A stretch of DNA of 64,000 bases from Fistularia commersonii. Taxonomy: Eukaryota > Chordata > Actinopteri > Syngnathiformes > Fistulariidae. Location of the stretch: NCBI GenBank assembly GCA_037954325.1, contig JBBMNZ010000018.1, positions 15,804,001 through 15,868,000 on the forward strand. Reading direction: 5' to 3'. Below are positions 22,331 through 33,369 of this stretch, one piece after another. Within the stretch, counting starts at the first letter, position 1. Every line of letters begins with the position of its first letter. Under the pieces are notes generated by a model. The model had not been told where the DNA came from. It saw only the letters and a list, made by a program, of their open reading frames with translations, and did no database searches. Position numbers and translations under genes: made by a program.

Positions 22331-23215
22331 ACCCTTCAAACACGGAGTCCAGGGAAATAAAAAAATCCAGAACTTTTGCTGAAACGATGGTGAACATCCA
22401 CGTGTTCCTCCATCACGTGCGTCCTTGCTCACCTTCTCCAGGTGAGGTGCAAAGCTTCGGCGTTGATGAGATCTCCATAAACGTAGTGTTTGAGTGAAAC
22501 CTGCCGAGGTCACACGATCAATGATTAATGCGGCGGCGCAGAAGTCCTGCTGGGAAGAAGTCCTAATCAATGGGTCCACCTTTCACGCCGCGGAGGTTCT
22601 GGACGACGGATTTGCGTTTGAATGGAAGTATGAAGGGATCTGCAGGCTCAGGTCGCCCTTTTGGAAGTTCTGAATTGGTATTTTACGTCCACTCTGGTGT
22701 ACGGCGGACGCCCTCGCGCCCACTTTGCAGATCTTTTTTGCAATTCATTTCTCGCGGTTTATCGTTCTTTAGCGTTTTTTTTTTTTTTTGGCAGCGTTTG
22801 AAAACGGTAAATAGAAGTTAGATTAAATCTAAATTAATTCTATAAAATAGATAAAAAATTAGATTTCCTTTCCCGGCACGCATTCTTGGAGGAGACGGCT
22901 TCTCCGACACGAACCCTGACGACGCACGACGACGCGACTTACGACGCAAAATGCGTCGCAAGATTGCGACGACGATACGGTTCGGTCGGCCCACTTTCGT
23001 AACTCGATCCACAGTTTCAACCTGGAGAAAAATCAGAGGCGGCAACTGCTTAGAACTTAGATGTTTAGGAAGAAAAAAAAGTTGCAGTAACGCGCTGGAA
23101 GGTTGGTCAAGGGTGGAGAGGTTTGTTGAGGGTTAATATATCTGGAAATACCAAGAAAATGATCACGCAGGAACGTAACTCACGCAAAAAGTGAGGATAC
23201 GCTGGACTTCCCTGT
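22331..23215. other. no gene seen; includes a short CpG hairpin
   Basis: Unique DNA. At 22942-22958 the palindrome CGACGCAAAATGCGTCG sits in a CGACGA-rich stretch. A T-run lies at about 22777-22789. Confidence 0.45.
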
Positions 23216-23219
23216 TCTA

Positions 23220-23570
23220 CCATGCATCTTCAAGAAACACTGACAAAGACCAAAAGCCAGGAGGCAGAGCTGGAGGTCCCTCTGGGGACGGATCAGGAAT
23301 GGTAGATGTTTTGGGGAGAAGGTCACAGAAGTCAGACTGAGATGGTTGGGTCATGGACACAGGAGGGAGAGTGAAGATGTTGGTAGGTGGAAGCTGGAAG
23401 AGGAGCTCAAGAGGAGGAACCAGAGAGAAGATGGATGGACGTCGTGAGAGAAGATATAAAGGTAGTTGGTGTGAGAGAGGAGGATCCAGAGAAGAGGGTT
23501 GGATGGAGAAGGTGGATTCACTGTGGAGACCCTGAAGGGAAAAGACCAAAGGAAAAAAAGAACACTGATG
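23220..23570 (+). mobile_element. non-LTR retrotransposon 3' end relic
   Basis: Contains RRWMDVVREDIKVVGVREED-type coding in a degraded frame, followed by TGGAGACCCTGAAGGGAAAAGACC and an AAAGAA tail. Same family as at 19.4 kb. Confidence 0.75.
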
Positions 23571-23599
23571 CATCTTCTCATCTTTACAAGGATGTGGAA

Positions 23600-24180
23600 T
23601 AAAGAGGGGGGATGTGGAAGGGTGGAGGTGGAGGTGGAGGTGTTCACCGGAAGGGAGAAGGATGGAGGTCAGCCACAGAAGGACTTGACATGGTGAGGAA
23701 CAGTGAGGCTGCAGGGAGCGGAGATGAAGAAGGCGGAGATGTTCAAGTCTAGAGCGACGGAGAGGTTGGAGAAGAGTTGGAGGAACATGTGCGAGCAAGA
23801 TGGTGCACCAGCCTGAAGGACGAGGAGGAGAAGGTGGAGGAGACGGAGGTGGGAGCAGCCATGGTGTCTGCTTTGGAGACACGGAGAAGAAGACTGGAGG
23901 CAGAGATGGAGATGTGGAGGTTCCTCGTTGGAAGTGAGAAGGATCAGGAAGGAGGCCATCAGAGGAACAGCGCACAGTAGATGTTCTGGAGATAAAGTCA
24001 CACTGAGATGGTTTGGACGTGGACAGAGGAGGGGTGGAGAAGATCTGGGTAGAAGGACGCTGAGGTTGGAGGAGGTCTGGAGGAAAACCAGAGAGGAGCT
24101 TTATGGATGGAGGAGAAGAAGACTAGAAGTTGGCTGGCATGAGAGGAGAGAGTTAGATGGAGGCAGACGATTGGCTGTGG
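23600..24180 (+). mobile_element. non-LTR retrotransposon 3' end relic that runs into the 29-bp minisatellite
   Basis: Shares the GGATCAGGAAGGAGGCCATCAGAGG...GTAGATGTTCTGGAGATAAAGTCACACTGAGATGGTTTGG blocks with the other copies. Its 3' end GGAGGCAGACGATTGGCTGTGGA passes directly into the tandem array at 24181. Confidence 0.78.
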
Positions 24181-24673
24181 ACAAGAAGGTTGCAGATGGT
24201 TGGCTGAGGACAAGAAGGTTGCAGATGGTTGGCTGTGGACAAGAAGGTTGCAGATGGTTGGCTGTGGACAAGAAGGTTGCAGATGATTGGCTGTGGACAA
24301 GAAGGTTGCGGATGGTTGGCTGTGGACAAGAAGGTTGCAGATGATTGGCTGTGGACAAGAAGGTTGCAGATGGTTGTCTGTGGACAAGAAGGTTGCAGAT
24401 GGTTGGCTGTGGACAAGAAGGTTGCAGATGATTGGCTGTGGACAAGAAGGTTGCAGATGATTGGCTGTGGACAAGAAGGTTGCAGATGGTTGGCTGTGGA
24501 CAAGAAGGTTGCAGATGATTGGCTGTGGACAAGAAGGTTGCAGATGGTTGTCTGTGGACAAGAAGGTTGCAGATGGTTGGCTGTGGACAAGAAGGTTGCA
24601 GATGATTGGCTGTGGACAAGAAGGTTGCAGATGATTGGCTGTGGACAAGAAGGTTGCAGATGATTGGCTGTGG
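24181..24673. repeat. 29-bp minisatellite, 17 units, with six-unit higher-order structure
   Basis: Exactly 17 units of 29 bp (ACAAGAAGGTTGCAGATGRT followed by TGGCTGTGG). Variant sites are the G/A at unit base 19, a G/T in TTGKCTG, one CTGAGG (unit 1) and one GCGGATG (unit 5). Units 5-10 (24297-24470) and 11-16 (24471-24644) show the same variant order (G, A, G with TTGTCTG, G, A, A), so a 174-bp block was duplicated. Since 29 is not a multiple of 3 and no unit holds a stop in the affected frames, long open frames appear on both strands; none is a gene. Confidence 0.95.
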
Positions 24674-25209
24674 CCCCGACAGGAAAAGAAGAGGAAGTAT
24701 TAGTGCTCTTGATATGACTCTATTAAATAGATTCAATTACGATTATTGACATTATTCTGAATATTATGACTATAATTATAACTGCCTGGCTGTTGCTGTG
24801 GTTAAAATTTTAAAATGTTATATCAACATCACGTGAGTCCAAATAGCGAGACATTAACATCAAATTCACCTCCGTGCAAATCAGCGCCGCTTCTCCTGGT
24901 TTGTCACCAGAGGCCGACTCACATTGTTGTTTCACACGTGTTCAATTATTAATTTGCATCCGGCGCCTCTGATTATTTCCTAACGCTCGGGCGGGAAGAA
25001 TTTATAATGGATTAGTCTTGTTCCTGTTCTCTGTGGCGGTGTGGGTGACCCACGCCGAGTTCTAAGTGATCTTATTTTGCGGTTTGCTGCTTCGAGAAAC
25101 CGCAAACACTCAGAGATCCTCGGCGAGGCGGCAACACCTCGCTGATGAGTAAATACACTTCTCCATAGACAGAAAACTATTTCGGTGACACGCTAATCTC
25201 CCAGGTCCT

Positions 25210-25241
<32 letters not shown>

Positions 25242-26120
25242 TCTCTGTACGTCGAGTTTTTGAAATCTCTGGGTTTTCAGAACCGACAGACGAGCAATTT
25301 GAAGTCATCACGCCGACGGCGGAGCGATCAAAGTGAGCTTTTTTACTTCACAGAATCTCAAAGGACAGTGTTTTCGTGGAACCAGATTTATCGAACAAAA
25401 AAAAAAAAAAAAAAAAAAAAGAGGAAAGAAGCCAGACACCGCGTATTATACTTTTATGAATTTGTTAAAGGGTGCGTTTTCTGCGCTCGGTATCCCTTCG
25501 CACGTCCTTTCGGTACCGCGATGGCGAGGGAGCTCAGCCTCGGCGTGAACTCAAACCTCCGACGTCTCTACGGATACTTATATCTCGGCAGGTTTGCGCT
25601 CCGAACACGACGTGGAGGATCCGACATACGGACGCTCGTGCGCGGGACTCTACCAGACAAGTTCTTCCCTGAAGACCAAATGTCGCGATCGGACGAGACG
25701 GCGCCGACCTCCCCGTCCAGGCGGGAGAGGAAGAGCAGGGTCACGACCTCCTTTCTTCTAATTTGCCCTGCATGTTAAATATGCACTTGTTATTTTGTGC
25801 AGAAACTAATGGAGGTTATTCCAATCATCCACAACAACTGTCCGCTGTCCTCGCGGGCCGACCCGCACACACACACACCGACACACACCGACACACACCG
25901 ACACACACCGACACACACCGACACACTAGCTCAGTAACCCTAGCCAGTTTTCATTTATGTGCTATTTACTGTCCGTTTCAACCGTACGAGATGACATTCC
26001 TCCTTGTAAATGTTGTCGTGAACGTAGTTCCTGTCTTCAGTCTACAGCAGGGGCGTCTTCTGCAAAGAGGGACATATTTAAGGGGGTGAAAACGTGCCGA
26101 AATAAACGAAATAAAGTCAA
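24674..26120. other. no gene seen; microsatellite-rich
   Basis: AT-rich then CpG-rich unique DNA. Holds (CCG)10 at 25210-25240, an A24 run at 25397-25420 and five copies of the 10-bp unit ACACACACCG at 25871-25920. The frame at 25260-25778 spans the poly-A and has no domain. Confidence 0.5.
25871..25920. repeat. 10-bp minisatellite (ACACACACCG)5
   Basis: Five perfect units followed by ACACAC. Confidence 0.92.
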
Positions 26121-26139
26121 TCTGTTCCTCTAGTTCTGG

Positions 26140-26715
26140 TTGAAATCTTCTTGTCTCTGCAACTGGACTTGCGTTTCTGGACTTGAAGACAGTTCATCCC
26201 TCTGTGGGGAGTTTCCTAATATGACCGTCAGGGGCCTCGGACACAACCTTTCGCAAATGTTTGTTGTACTGGGATCAATGCCAAGACGGATTTGCAAACA
26301 CGAACCGAGACCTTCTGCACCTCCGAACCAACAGGAACCACCAGAAGCAGCCCCTGGTCACGTCCACATGAGCCAGACTTCATGGGATCCAGATGGTTTC
26401 ACTTCTTTGTTCAGCTTTACTTTTGCTTTTCTGTTCCAATAAACGACACCCCATGAGCATAACCACCTCCTTACAAGAGCTTCTGCAGATGAACTCCTCC
26501 ACTTACGCAACGAGCCACCATCATCTCCACCTGCCCAAAACCCTGACAGTTATACTGGGAAACTCCCCATAGAACTGAAGACGCCTCAGGGATGAGGGAT
26601 GAAACTTCTTCAAGAGGAGAAACTCAAGTCCAGCTGCCAAGAAAAGAAGATTTGGACCAGAACTCACCGTGACCCGGTTGACTGAGAACCTCCACAGATC
26701 TGTTCCTTCAGCCTT
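26140..26715 (+). mobile_element. Penelope-like element 3' end, plus orientation
   Basis: The frame GLGHNLSQMFVVLGSMPRR matches the end of the GIY-YIG endonuclease domain in fish Penelope-like elements (usual form RHHLSPTYNAVLGSIPRR). Downstream come a shared block (CGTCCACATGAGCC...CATGGGATCC...GGTTTCACTTCTTTGTTCAGC) and a terminal region ending GACCCGGTTGACTGAGAACC and TCCACAG. All blocks are colinear with the copy at 37.1-37.6 kb. 5' truncated and inactive. Confidence 0.75.
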
Positions 26716-26719
26716 TAAT

Positions 26720-27180
26720 TGTCTCTTAATGTCCGATGAGACGTCTTCACACCAGAGGGAAACATGAGCAAACTCTTGCTTCTTCCCAGGACAAATGTTC
26801 TCCACCATTTTCATCACTCAGTCTTTAATTAATTCCCCCTCAGTAAAAGGTTTGCAGAGCTTGGCGACCAGCGTTGCTTTCTCCTCGCTTGCCTTTGTGG
26901 CGTTTTCATTTGATTCGCGGTCTCTTGTAAAAAAAAAAAACAAAACAAAAAAAAAAAAACTCTGCTGTGCCGTTAAAACAGCTTCCAGTCGCTTCAATTT
27001 TTCTCCACGTTCATTCCCGGTCGGATTGTTTTAGTTTGCGTGTTAGCCGGTCAATTTTAAAGCCGCAAATTTGAACAGGAGCCACATCGGGCCCACGGGC
27101 CGGACTTTGGACTCGCCCGCTCTGCCGCATCTAACGCACACATCCATGTGCAGGATACATTCATCGCACGCCATCTGTTG
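26720..27180. other. no gene seen
   Basis: Unique DNA with an A-rich run at about 26929-26960. Confidence 0.45.
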
Positions 27181-27184
27181 ATCA

Positions 27185-27345
27185 CGTGTTCACTACTGGC
27201 ATAAAACACCATGTGGATACTGTTCGTTTATTTATTCTATCTTCACCTGATGCTTCTTTTGCACTTCTGGTTCCCTGCTAAACCGCATCTCATTGCCCTG
27301 GACTTGTATCTGTGTCACGACAATAAATGGCATCCAATCTAATCT
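27185..27345 (+). mobile_element. retroposon 3' tail, plus orientation
   Basis: TTTTGCACTTCTGGTTCCCTGCTAAACCGCATCTCATTGCCCTGGACTTGTA...GACAATAAATGGCATCCAATCTAATCTCATC is a typical fish LINE/retroposon end with an ATAAA and an AATCT repeat tail. Confidence 0.6.
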
Positions 27346-29310
27346 CATCCGATGACGAGGAGTGACTCTCCATCTGTGTTCCTCTGCTTCTCCTGGGCTC
27401 CAGGAGGGGAGTTTAGGCAGGTGTGTTTCCTGTTTCCTCTGGTCCCGGTGTATTTAAAGTCCTTGCTCCCCGGGGCTCAGCGGCAGATCGCGGTCAGCAC
27501 GAACCCCGAGTTCGGCCGATGTGTCACTACAGACGCTTCCAGACAGAAAGGCTGTGACGACGGTCCCGTTGGAATTCGGTTCCAGGAAGTCGCCTCCTCC
27601 ACCGGGGGAACCTTGAAGCTCCGCACTCCACAACAAACCAGAGAAGAAGAAGAAGAGGAGGAGGAGGAGGAGGAGGAGGAGGAGGAGGAGGAGGAGGACA
27701 CGGACCACATGGAGGTGAAGCTGCAACAGCGTTCATAGAATAACAAGTGGACTGTCAGACGGTTGGAGTGTTTTCATCTTCTCCCTGCACTGCTTTACCG
27801 TGTGAAGAAACCCGTTAGCTGTTAGCGAACCCGCACTTCTTCATCCACCATGTAGATGTTCCTCTGCGAGCGCTGGAAACCCCTCGAGGCGTAGAAAGAC
27901 AGAGGAGCTTGGACCTCTTAGTCACTGCCTCTGTCCATTTGACCGCTTTTAAAAATGGCGCCCTGCAGTCCACAGGAAGTATCTGGTGGTGGGCGGGGCT
28001 TATGAGTCCCACCAATCACCACGCACCTATGAGTTCCTGAGGGATGTTAGGACCCTGGAGTGGGAGCTATAATGGTTCTGGGATCTGAGGTTGATGGAAC
28101 CCAGTTCCCAGTAGCGGCTCGATCTGCAAAGCCGGGTTCCTTGTCGGCAGTGTGTGTGCGCGGGGAAGGAGGGGAAACGAACAAAAAATAAAAAATCCAT
28201 TTGAGTTCTACGTATCTGGCGCCCAGAACCCCCCCGCCGCGCTTTCCTTCTCACAGCGGGTTTGAGTCTGAATCAAGGAGATGTGTGTCGCCATCAGCGC
28301 TCGTGTGTGTGATCCTTCGAGGGCGTTTCCGCTTTCAGAGAACACACTCTCAACTCCGCCGCTGAAGATCTTCTCCTGCATATGCGAGCGAAGCCGGACG
28401 GCGGACGAGTAACCCGAGATGCGATCGGCGAAAGAGCCGTCCCGATGCGTCGGCAGATCGTCCGGCGAAGCCTAAGGTCGCTCGCAAATCTTTCTGAATG
28501 TGACATTGAGAAGGTTGTCGGTGTAAACATCACGCCGCGGAGGAAAATGCGAGCGTGGGGTGTTTTCCTGGACGCATCTTTGTCTGGAAAGCGTAAACAC
28601 TAATTAGACGGCGTGGTCGCTGAACCGCTCCGTGCCCCCACGCCACTCCTGCCGGGAGGAAGGCATCGTTATTGACAGCTCGAGTTCACGGGAGTCGGCG
28701 GCGTCTCCGGCGGCCGGCGTCTAAACGGGGGCCCGGCGGCCCCGGGGAGTTCCGGTCGCATCTTATTAAGGAAGGTGGGCGGTTTCGCCATAAACAGGCG
28801 GGACATTTACATATTCTAATTACGCCGGGACGGAACCGTGTCTTCTCATTTACATCCCGTTTAGACTTCCGACGAAGAGCTGAGCAGCACAAACTGAGCC
28901 CCATAAACTTTAATTGCGAAGGCTTCCCTCGGCCACGGCGAGAACATCAGGGTTACGGTATGCTAGCGTGTCATTTGCCATATCTACGCTACCAATCTGA
29001 GCCCCCTTCGCCCGCCAGCGACCGGCCCTTAATAGAAGACTTCACTTCAGATCATGGAATTACCATTATGTGCTTGAACGCGAGGCAAAATGCAATCTGT
29101 TTTCCGTTTTTGCCGTCGCTTTGTGCTTCTTCGTCCGCAGGAAGTGAGCCCGTAAACAAGCCGAAAGGACCACCGACGCCGCGAGCACAACACGTCTCTC
29201 CAGCGAAGAGGCCGGCGGATGACTTGAAGGTGCAGGGTTGAAATCTGCAACGGGCGCTCCAATCGGACGCTGCCTCGAGCGTCTGTCAAAATTGCTATTT
29301 CAGAAAGAAC
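27346..29310. other. no gene seen; contains (GAG)n at 27641-27698
   Basis: Mixed DNA. The GAA/GAG run drives artefactual Glu-, Leu- and Ser-rich frames in three frames. A 189-codon frame at 28672-29241 has no domain. 28250-29240 is CpG-rich and repeat-free. Confidence 0.45.
27641..27698. repeat. (GAA/GAG)n trinucleotide repeat
   Basis: Six GAA units then about 13 GAG units. Source of the poly-Glu and poly-Ser shadow frames. Confidence 0.9.
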
Positions 29311-29319
29311 TGCAGGAGA

Positions 29320-30005
29320 CACGTACTGTAAGTCTCCAATCCCCGGTCCACAGACCAGTACCGGTACGCTAGGGAAATCTTTCTTTGTACACATGATAGC
29401 GTTTTCATTCCACCTTCTTATTTTGAAAAACGTCTGGTTCCGCCTTCGCCTTACTGCCGTACGTAACTGTGTCGCACCAGTTCGCGCGTCAGCCATCACG
29501 AGCTAGCCCTTGAAAAATGTCAGCCAGAAACAAAAGTCGCCGGGAGCTTTTTCGTGAGCAAACGATGAGAGCGGAGACGGGAAAGGAGAAAGCTGCATTT
29601 AGAAAGAAAAGATCAAGATTCCTATCTAAGTTATGGCTTCATGTCAGCAGATGATACACAAGCTCCGCACCCACTGTACAGTTTTTGTGGTGAACAGCGA
29701 GCTAACGAGGCTACGACACCCTCAAAACTGCCATTAAAACCAGACTACAGCGTAGACTGGATTAACGTCACGCAACTGGAGTGTCAGAGTCTCCCATCAG
29801 CCACAGATGGAAGCATCTGGAAACAAGCCCAGGGCTCCCACTGACTCTACATTATGCTGAATTGATATTATAGTGCAAAATGATTGTAATTGCCTACTAT
29901 TAAGTGTAGTGGTTGTATTCAGATAAAGTACCGTGACCGGACAAAGGGTTTTATCAGGGCAAAGGTTTTATGATTTTTCACGCCTGAAACTGGTGCAAAA
30001 AAGCC
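29320..30005 (+). mobile_element. hAT (ZBED-type) deletion derivative, copy 1
   Basis: The left part has CCAATCCCCGGTCCACAGACCAGTACCGG, typical of fish hAT ends. From 29517 a frame reads MSARNKSRRELFREQTMRAE and, after a shift, SYGFMSADDTQAPHPLYSFC with GEQRANEATTPSK. The latter is a BED-finger-like N-terminus (usual form YGFT...PxCVVCGExLANEAMxPSKLKRH). The rest of the transposase is deleted. The 3' part TATTATAGTGCAAAATGATTGTAATTGCCTA is shared with the copy at 33.4 kb. The right end is eroded. Confidence 0.7.
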
Positions 30006-30009
30006 GGAG

Positions 30010-31073
30010 GACGGCTTCACTAAATGACCGGAGGCTCGAGGCGTGGACGTGCACGTGATCCGGTGCAAAGTCCACATCGAGACCACCGCGGTACGGTGCA
30101 CTGACTCGTTTCCTGGAAGGGTCTGCTGGGTCTTCGGGGCCTCCTTTCACCGTCCCTGCTCCCGTTTGTTTTAATTTTACAGCTCGGCGTACAGTAAACG
30201 CCCTCTTTATGCTCTTCTACGGCATTAGCATTTTGTCCGGTTGCCTTTTTATGACACGTATTAGTCCGTTTGAATTGCCTCGCCGCTGCCCCGCTGTATA
30301 TCGTCAACGCGACGCCTCGCCAAACGCGTCGGGTCGCTCCCGTGATCGATTTGGGAAGCCATCTTGATTTACCCTGATGGCGTATGAACACCTTCCCCGT
30401 TCAAGCCGATCGCATCCATAACGTCCGATTCTTCGGCGACGGGCTCACAAATCACCGGGACCGGACGCGCCAGGCGCCACGGGATTATTAAGATCTGGCG
30501 GCGTTTCAGTCACTCCGCTTCACGCACAAATTGCTCTCGCAGCGAGGCCAGAAAGCGTCTGCCGCCCGTCGTGATGGATGGAATAAACAACGAGCGGCGC
30601 CGTCCTCCGATGAACGCCGGCCGCCGGCTTTGGGGCGAAAGCTCCTGCGAGAGATACCGACGTCAAAATGTTGGGTCGGATCAGCGCACCGTGCGAGAAG
30701 CAGCATAGATACTTCACATATCATTTTGTCACGGCGTCACCTTCCGAGGGATGATGATGATGATAACGTTGGGACGAGAAACGGCGCCGGGCAGAGCGGC
30801 TGCAAAAAGGAGGCTTCTTGAATATTCCAGCAGCCTTTTTTGCGATTTTTACACACCGGTTTCCTGCCTCCCGCGTTTTTCGGGGATAATTTCATTCCCG
30901 TCTCGTTCCTCGGCGCCGCCTTCCTCCCCGCTCGGAGCCCGCGAGCTGCATGCGCCCTCTCAATTTGTGCCATATGCCTCCACTCCACGGAATCAACACT
31001 TGGGTTTTCCAATCCTCCACCCGAGGCTCCCGCGGCGCATTGATCCCGCTCCGTCTGAAGCCGTGCACGCTAC

Positions 31074-31075
<2 letters not shown>
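30010..31075. other. no gene seen; CpG-rich unique DNA
   Basis: Unique sequence. The open frames lack domains. A GATGATGATGATGATAA run lies near 30750. Confidence 0.45.

Positions 31076-31110
<35 letters not shown>
31076..31110. repeat. (GT)17 microsatellite
   Basis: Pure GT run. Confidence 0.9.
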
Positions 31111-31111
<1 letters not shown>

Positions 31112-31359
31112 GTTTGCCCCGATTGCCATGGCAGTTTAGTAAAGAGACAATTTACACTGCAAAGTCAAGAGCGGCAAACGGATCGACTCGGACCCTCTGC
31201 GGTTTGAAAAGATAGAAGATACTTTTCCCGCAGGACCGGGACCTTCGTCAAACTTCGCCGCCGATGTAAACACTCAAACGCCAGAGGTTTTCCGGTGCTT
31301 TTTTTTTTTTTTATTTCCCACCAAAGAAATTAAGGTAAATCTTTTTTGGGGCGACTCAT

Positions 31360-31720
31360 TCAATTAACAGTTGGGCTCTATTACTGGCGGGATCCGCTTG
31401 AATACATCCGTCGTGGAAATTGGGCGTGATAATGAAACATTCACGCGCCTCTCTAATTGATAGAGAAGACAGCGGCCCAGAATGTGTGTTAGAACCTCAG
31501 AGCCGGCCAGAAAGCAGCGGCTCGGATCCTCTCGGTGCACACAAATAATGAATAGCTTAAATTTGACACACTTCACAGAAGAGCTCCTGCAAGGCGGTTT
31601 CGGGCAGAACTTCTCCCGAGCATATATTATAGATATTATACATGTATACACCGTGCAGGATGTCTGAGCTCCACTAATCCCATTTCTGCATCAAATAAAG
31701 CCCCTTGCAATGTCAATACA
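31360..31720. other. candidate conserved noncoding element
   Basis: Repeat-free, non-coding, balanced in composition, with homeodomain-like and POU-like AT cores (TCAATTAACAG, TCTAATTGATAG, ACAAATAATGAATAG). It looks like fish regulatory DNA, but conservation cannot be judged from one sequence. Confidence 0.25.
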
Positions 31721-31723
31721 TAC

Positions 31724-31922
31724 ATGCCTGGCGGCGCGGGGCAGGAGAAGCACCTGAGGCGTGGATTTATCTTCTGCTGGCTTTGTACCAAAAGAACGAG
31801 GCGAATTAAAAGGGAGAGCGCCTGCTTCTTCCAACGTTATTACCCTACCAAGAGACACTCATTACGACCCCGGTCCCTTTATTCTTCGACTCTCTGGGGA
31901 GAGCAGCCGCACTCTGTGCACT

Positions 31923-31953
<31 letters not shown>

Positions 31954-32755
31954 ACAAAAGTTAGCATTTGCAATAGCAGAGCCGGTTTTTTATGTTGTTT
32001 TCGTTTTGTTTTACGACGAGTTTCTGATGTTTGCTCTCAAACGTTATGCTTAAGAGTCGCTCCTCGGCTCGTCCTCAACAGCTCGTGGTTTGGATTTGCG
32101 TGAAATACGAAGAGGACGGAGAGATTGGAAAATACACCGGGTGGGATTCGGATTTACGTTCACGTTCTGTATAATAATGGGAAAACAGCGATTAAAAATC
32201 TTTATCCTCACGTGCAAAATTGTGCAAATCCTGCAAATTTCACCGGAGGAGGAGGGAAAGCCCGTTCATCTTTTCCGAGGGCGGAGCGTCCGGCGCCAGA
32301 TCGCCGTGCTCGCCGATGGAGTTCCGGTCAGAGACAAGGTCAAGGTCAAGATATATTGATTTAAAAGACCGGCAGTAAGAGACTGGAACCAGGAGCCGTC
32401 ACAGAGCTGCAGGGCTGCAGGGCTGCAGGGCCGCCGCCATAAATAATTAGATCGCGGCTTGTTTGACGGAAGCGGAATTATCAGCAGCCGGTCTTTACTC
32501 CCGTCCCCGGCAAATGAGCGGGTTTGATGAATTGGCCACTAAACCACGGCGGTGCAAAAGCTATCGGAGAGTCAAGTCAAGGTTTCTCTTCTCTGATTGT
32601 GCAGTTAGCAGAGGCCGCGCTCTCCGTGAGGTGAGGCGAACCATCGAGAACCAGAATCCTGATTTCTTTTGTGTCTTTTGAAAATGTTTTTCAGTCAGGC
32701 TCAGAAAGCAGAAGTAAAACAATCATTATCATTCTCCCCCCTTCCGTCCATGCAC
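31724..32755. other. no gene seen; includes (CTG)10 at 31924-31953
   Basis: Unique DNA. (CTG)10 lies in no supported frame. Three tandem GCTGCAGG units lie near 32405-32430. Confidence 0.45.
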
Positions 32756-32756
32756 A

Positions 32757-33300
32757 CAAACACACACACACACACTCACACACACACACACACTCCGCCC
32801 CGCCTCGTCTGAGTCTTCCATCACGATGCCCATCACATTCCACATTATTACAGCAATCATTACAGACCGTATCATCATGGCGGTCGTCACGAACCATGAT
32901 ATCGCACAACTCATTGTCGACCGTATTATCAGACCACATTATCACAGTCCGCGGCGCGTCGTATTAATGAGGCAATAAGGCGGGAAGACACACCTTTCAG
33001 GTTTGTTGATGCAAAAACCCCCCCCCACACACACACACACACACACGGGGACAAGCGCAGGCACAAACACACTCAATCTCACGGAAACGACGAGGATAAG
33101 AGCTCGATGATATTTATTAATTTGTATTTTTCGGGCTCCAAGAGCGTGTCATCCATTCTGCACGACATGCACACCGATGTCATTCTTCTTATATAACTTG
33201 TCTACACTATAGAACAGCTTAGATAACATCAAGGTCACTGGGGACAACGTGAAAACATCTGAGCTTAGACGGAGTTACGGTCTCCAACTTGTCAAGAGGC
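32757..33300. other. no gene seen; CA microsatellites
   Basis: CA runs at 32761-32793 and 33027-33046 with unique DNA between. 32810-32950 shows weak internal repetition around CCATNATCACA-like words. Confidence 0.5.
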
Positions 33301-33369
33301 TTGTATTCCAACAGTTCCCCCGCAGCCTTTCCACGGTATTGCGACAGTATTCCTGCAGTATTGCAATAA

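Noticed and set aside
21681..22382. 233-codon plus-strand open frame
   Set aside because: Mostly antisense to a LINE relic whose reverse-transcriptase C-terminus reads on the minus strand.
23217..23975. 252-codon minus-strand open frame
   Set aside because: Antisense to plus-strand LINE relics.
24181..24673. CRISPR-like array
   Set aside because: Units are contiguous with no unique spacers, and the host is a vertebrate.
24101..24736. Repetitive 144-216 residue proteins on both strands
   Set aside because: Produced by a 29-bp tandem repeat whose period shifts frame each unit; not coding.
28672..29241. 189-codon plus-strand open frame
   Set aside because: No domain, no splice or start support, in CpG-rich DNA with overlapping frames on the other strand.
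31924..31953. Expanded coding CTG repeat
   Set aside because: Ten CTG units lie in no supported reading frame.
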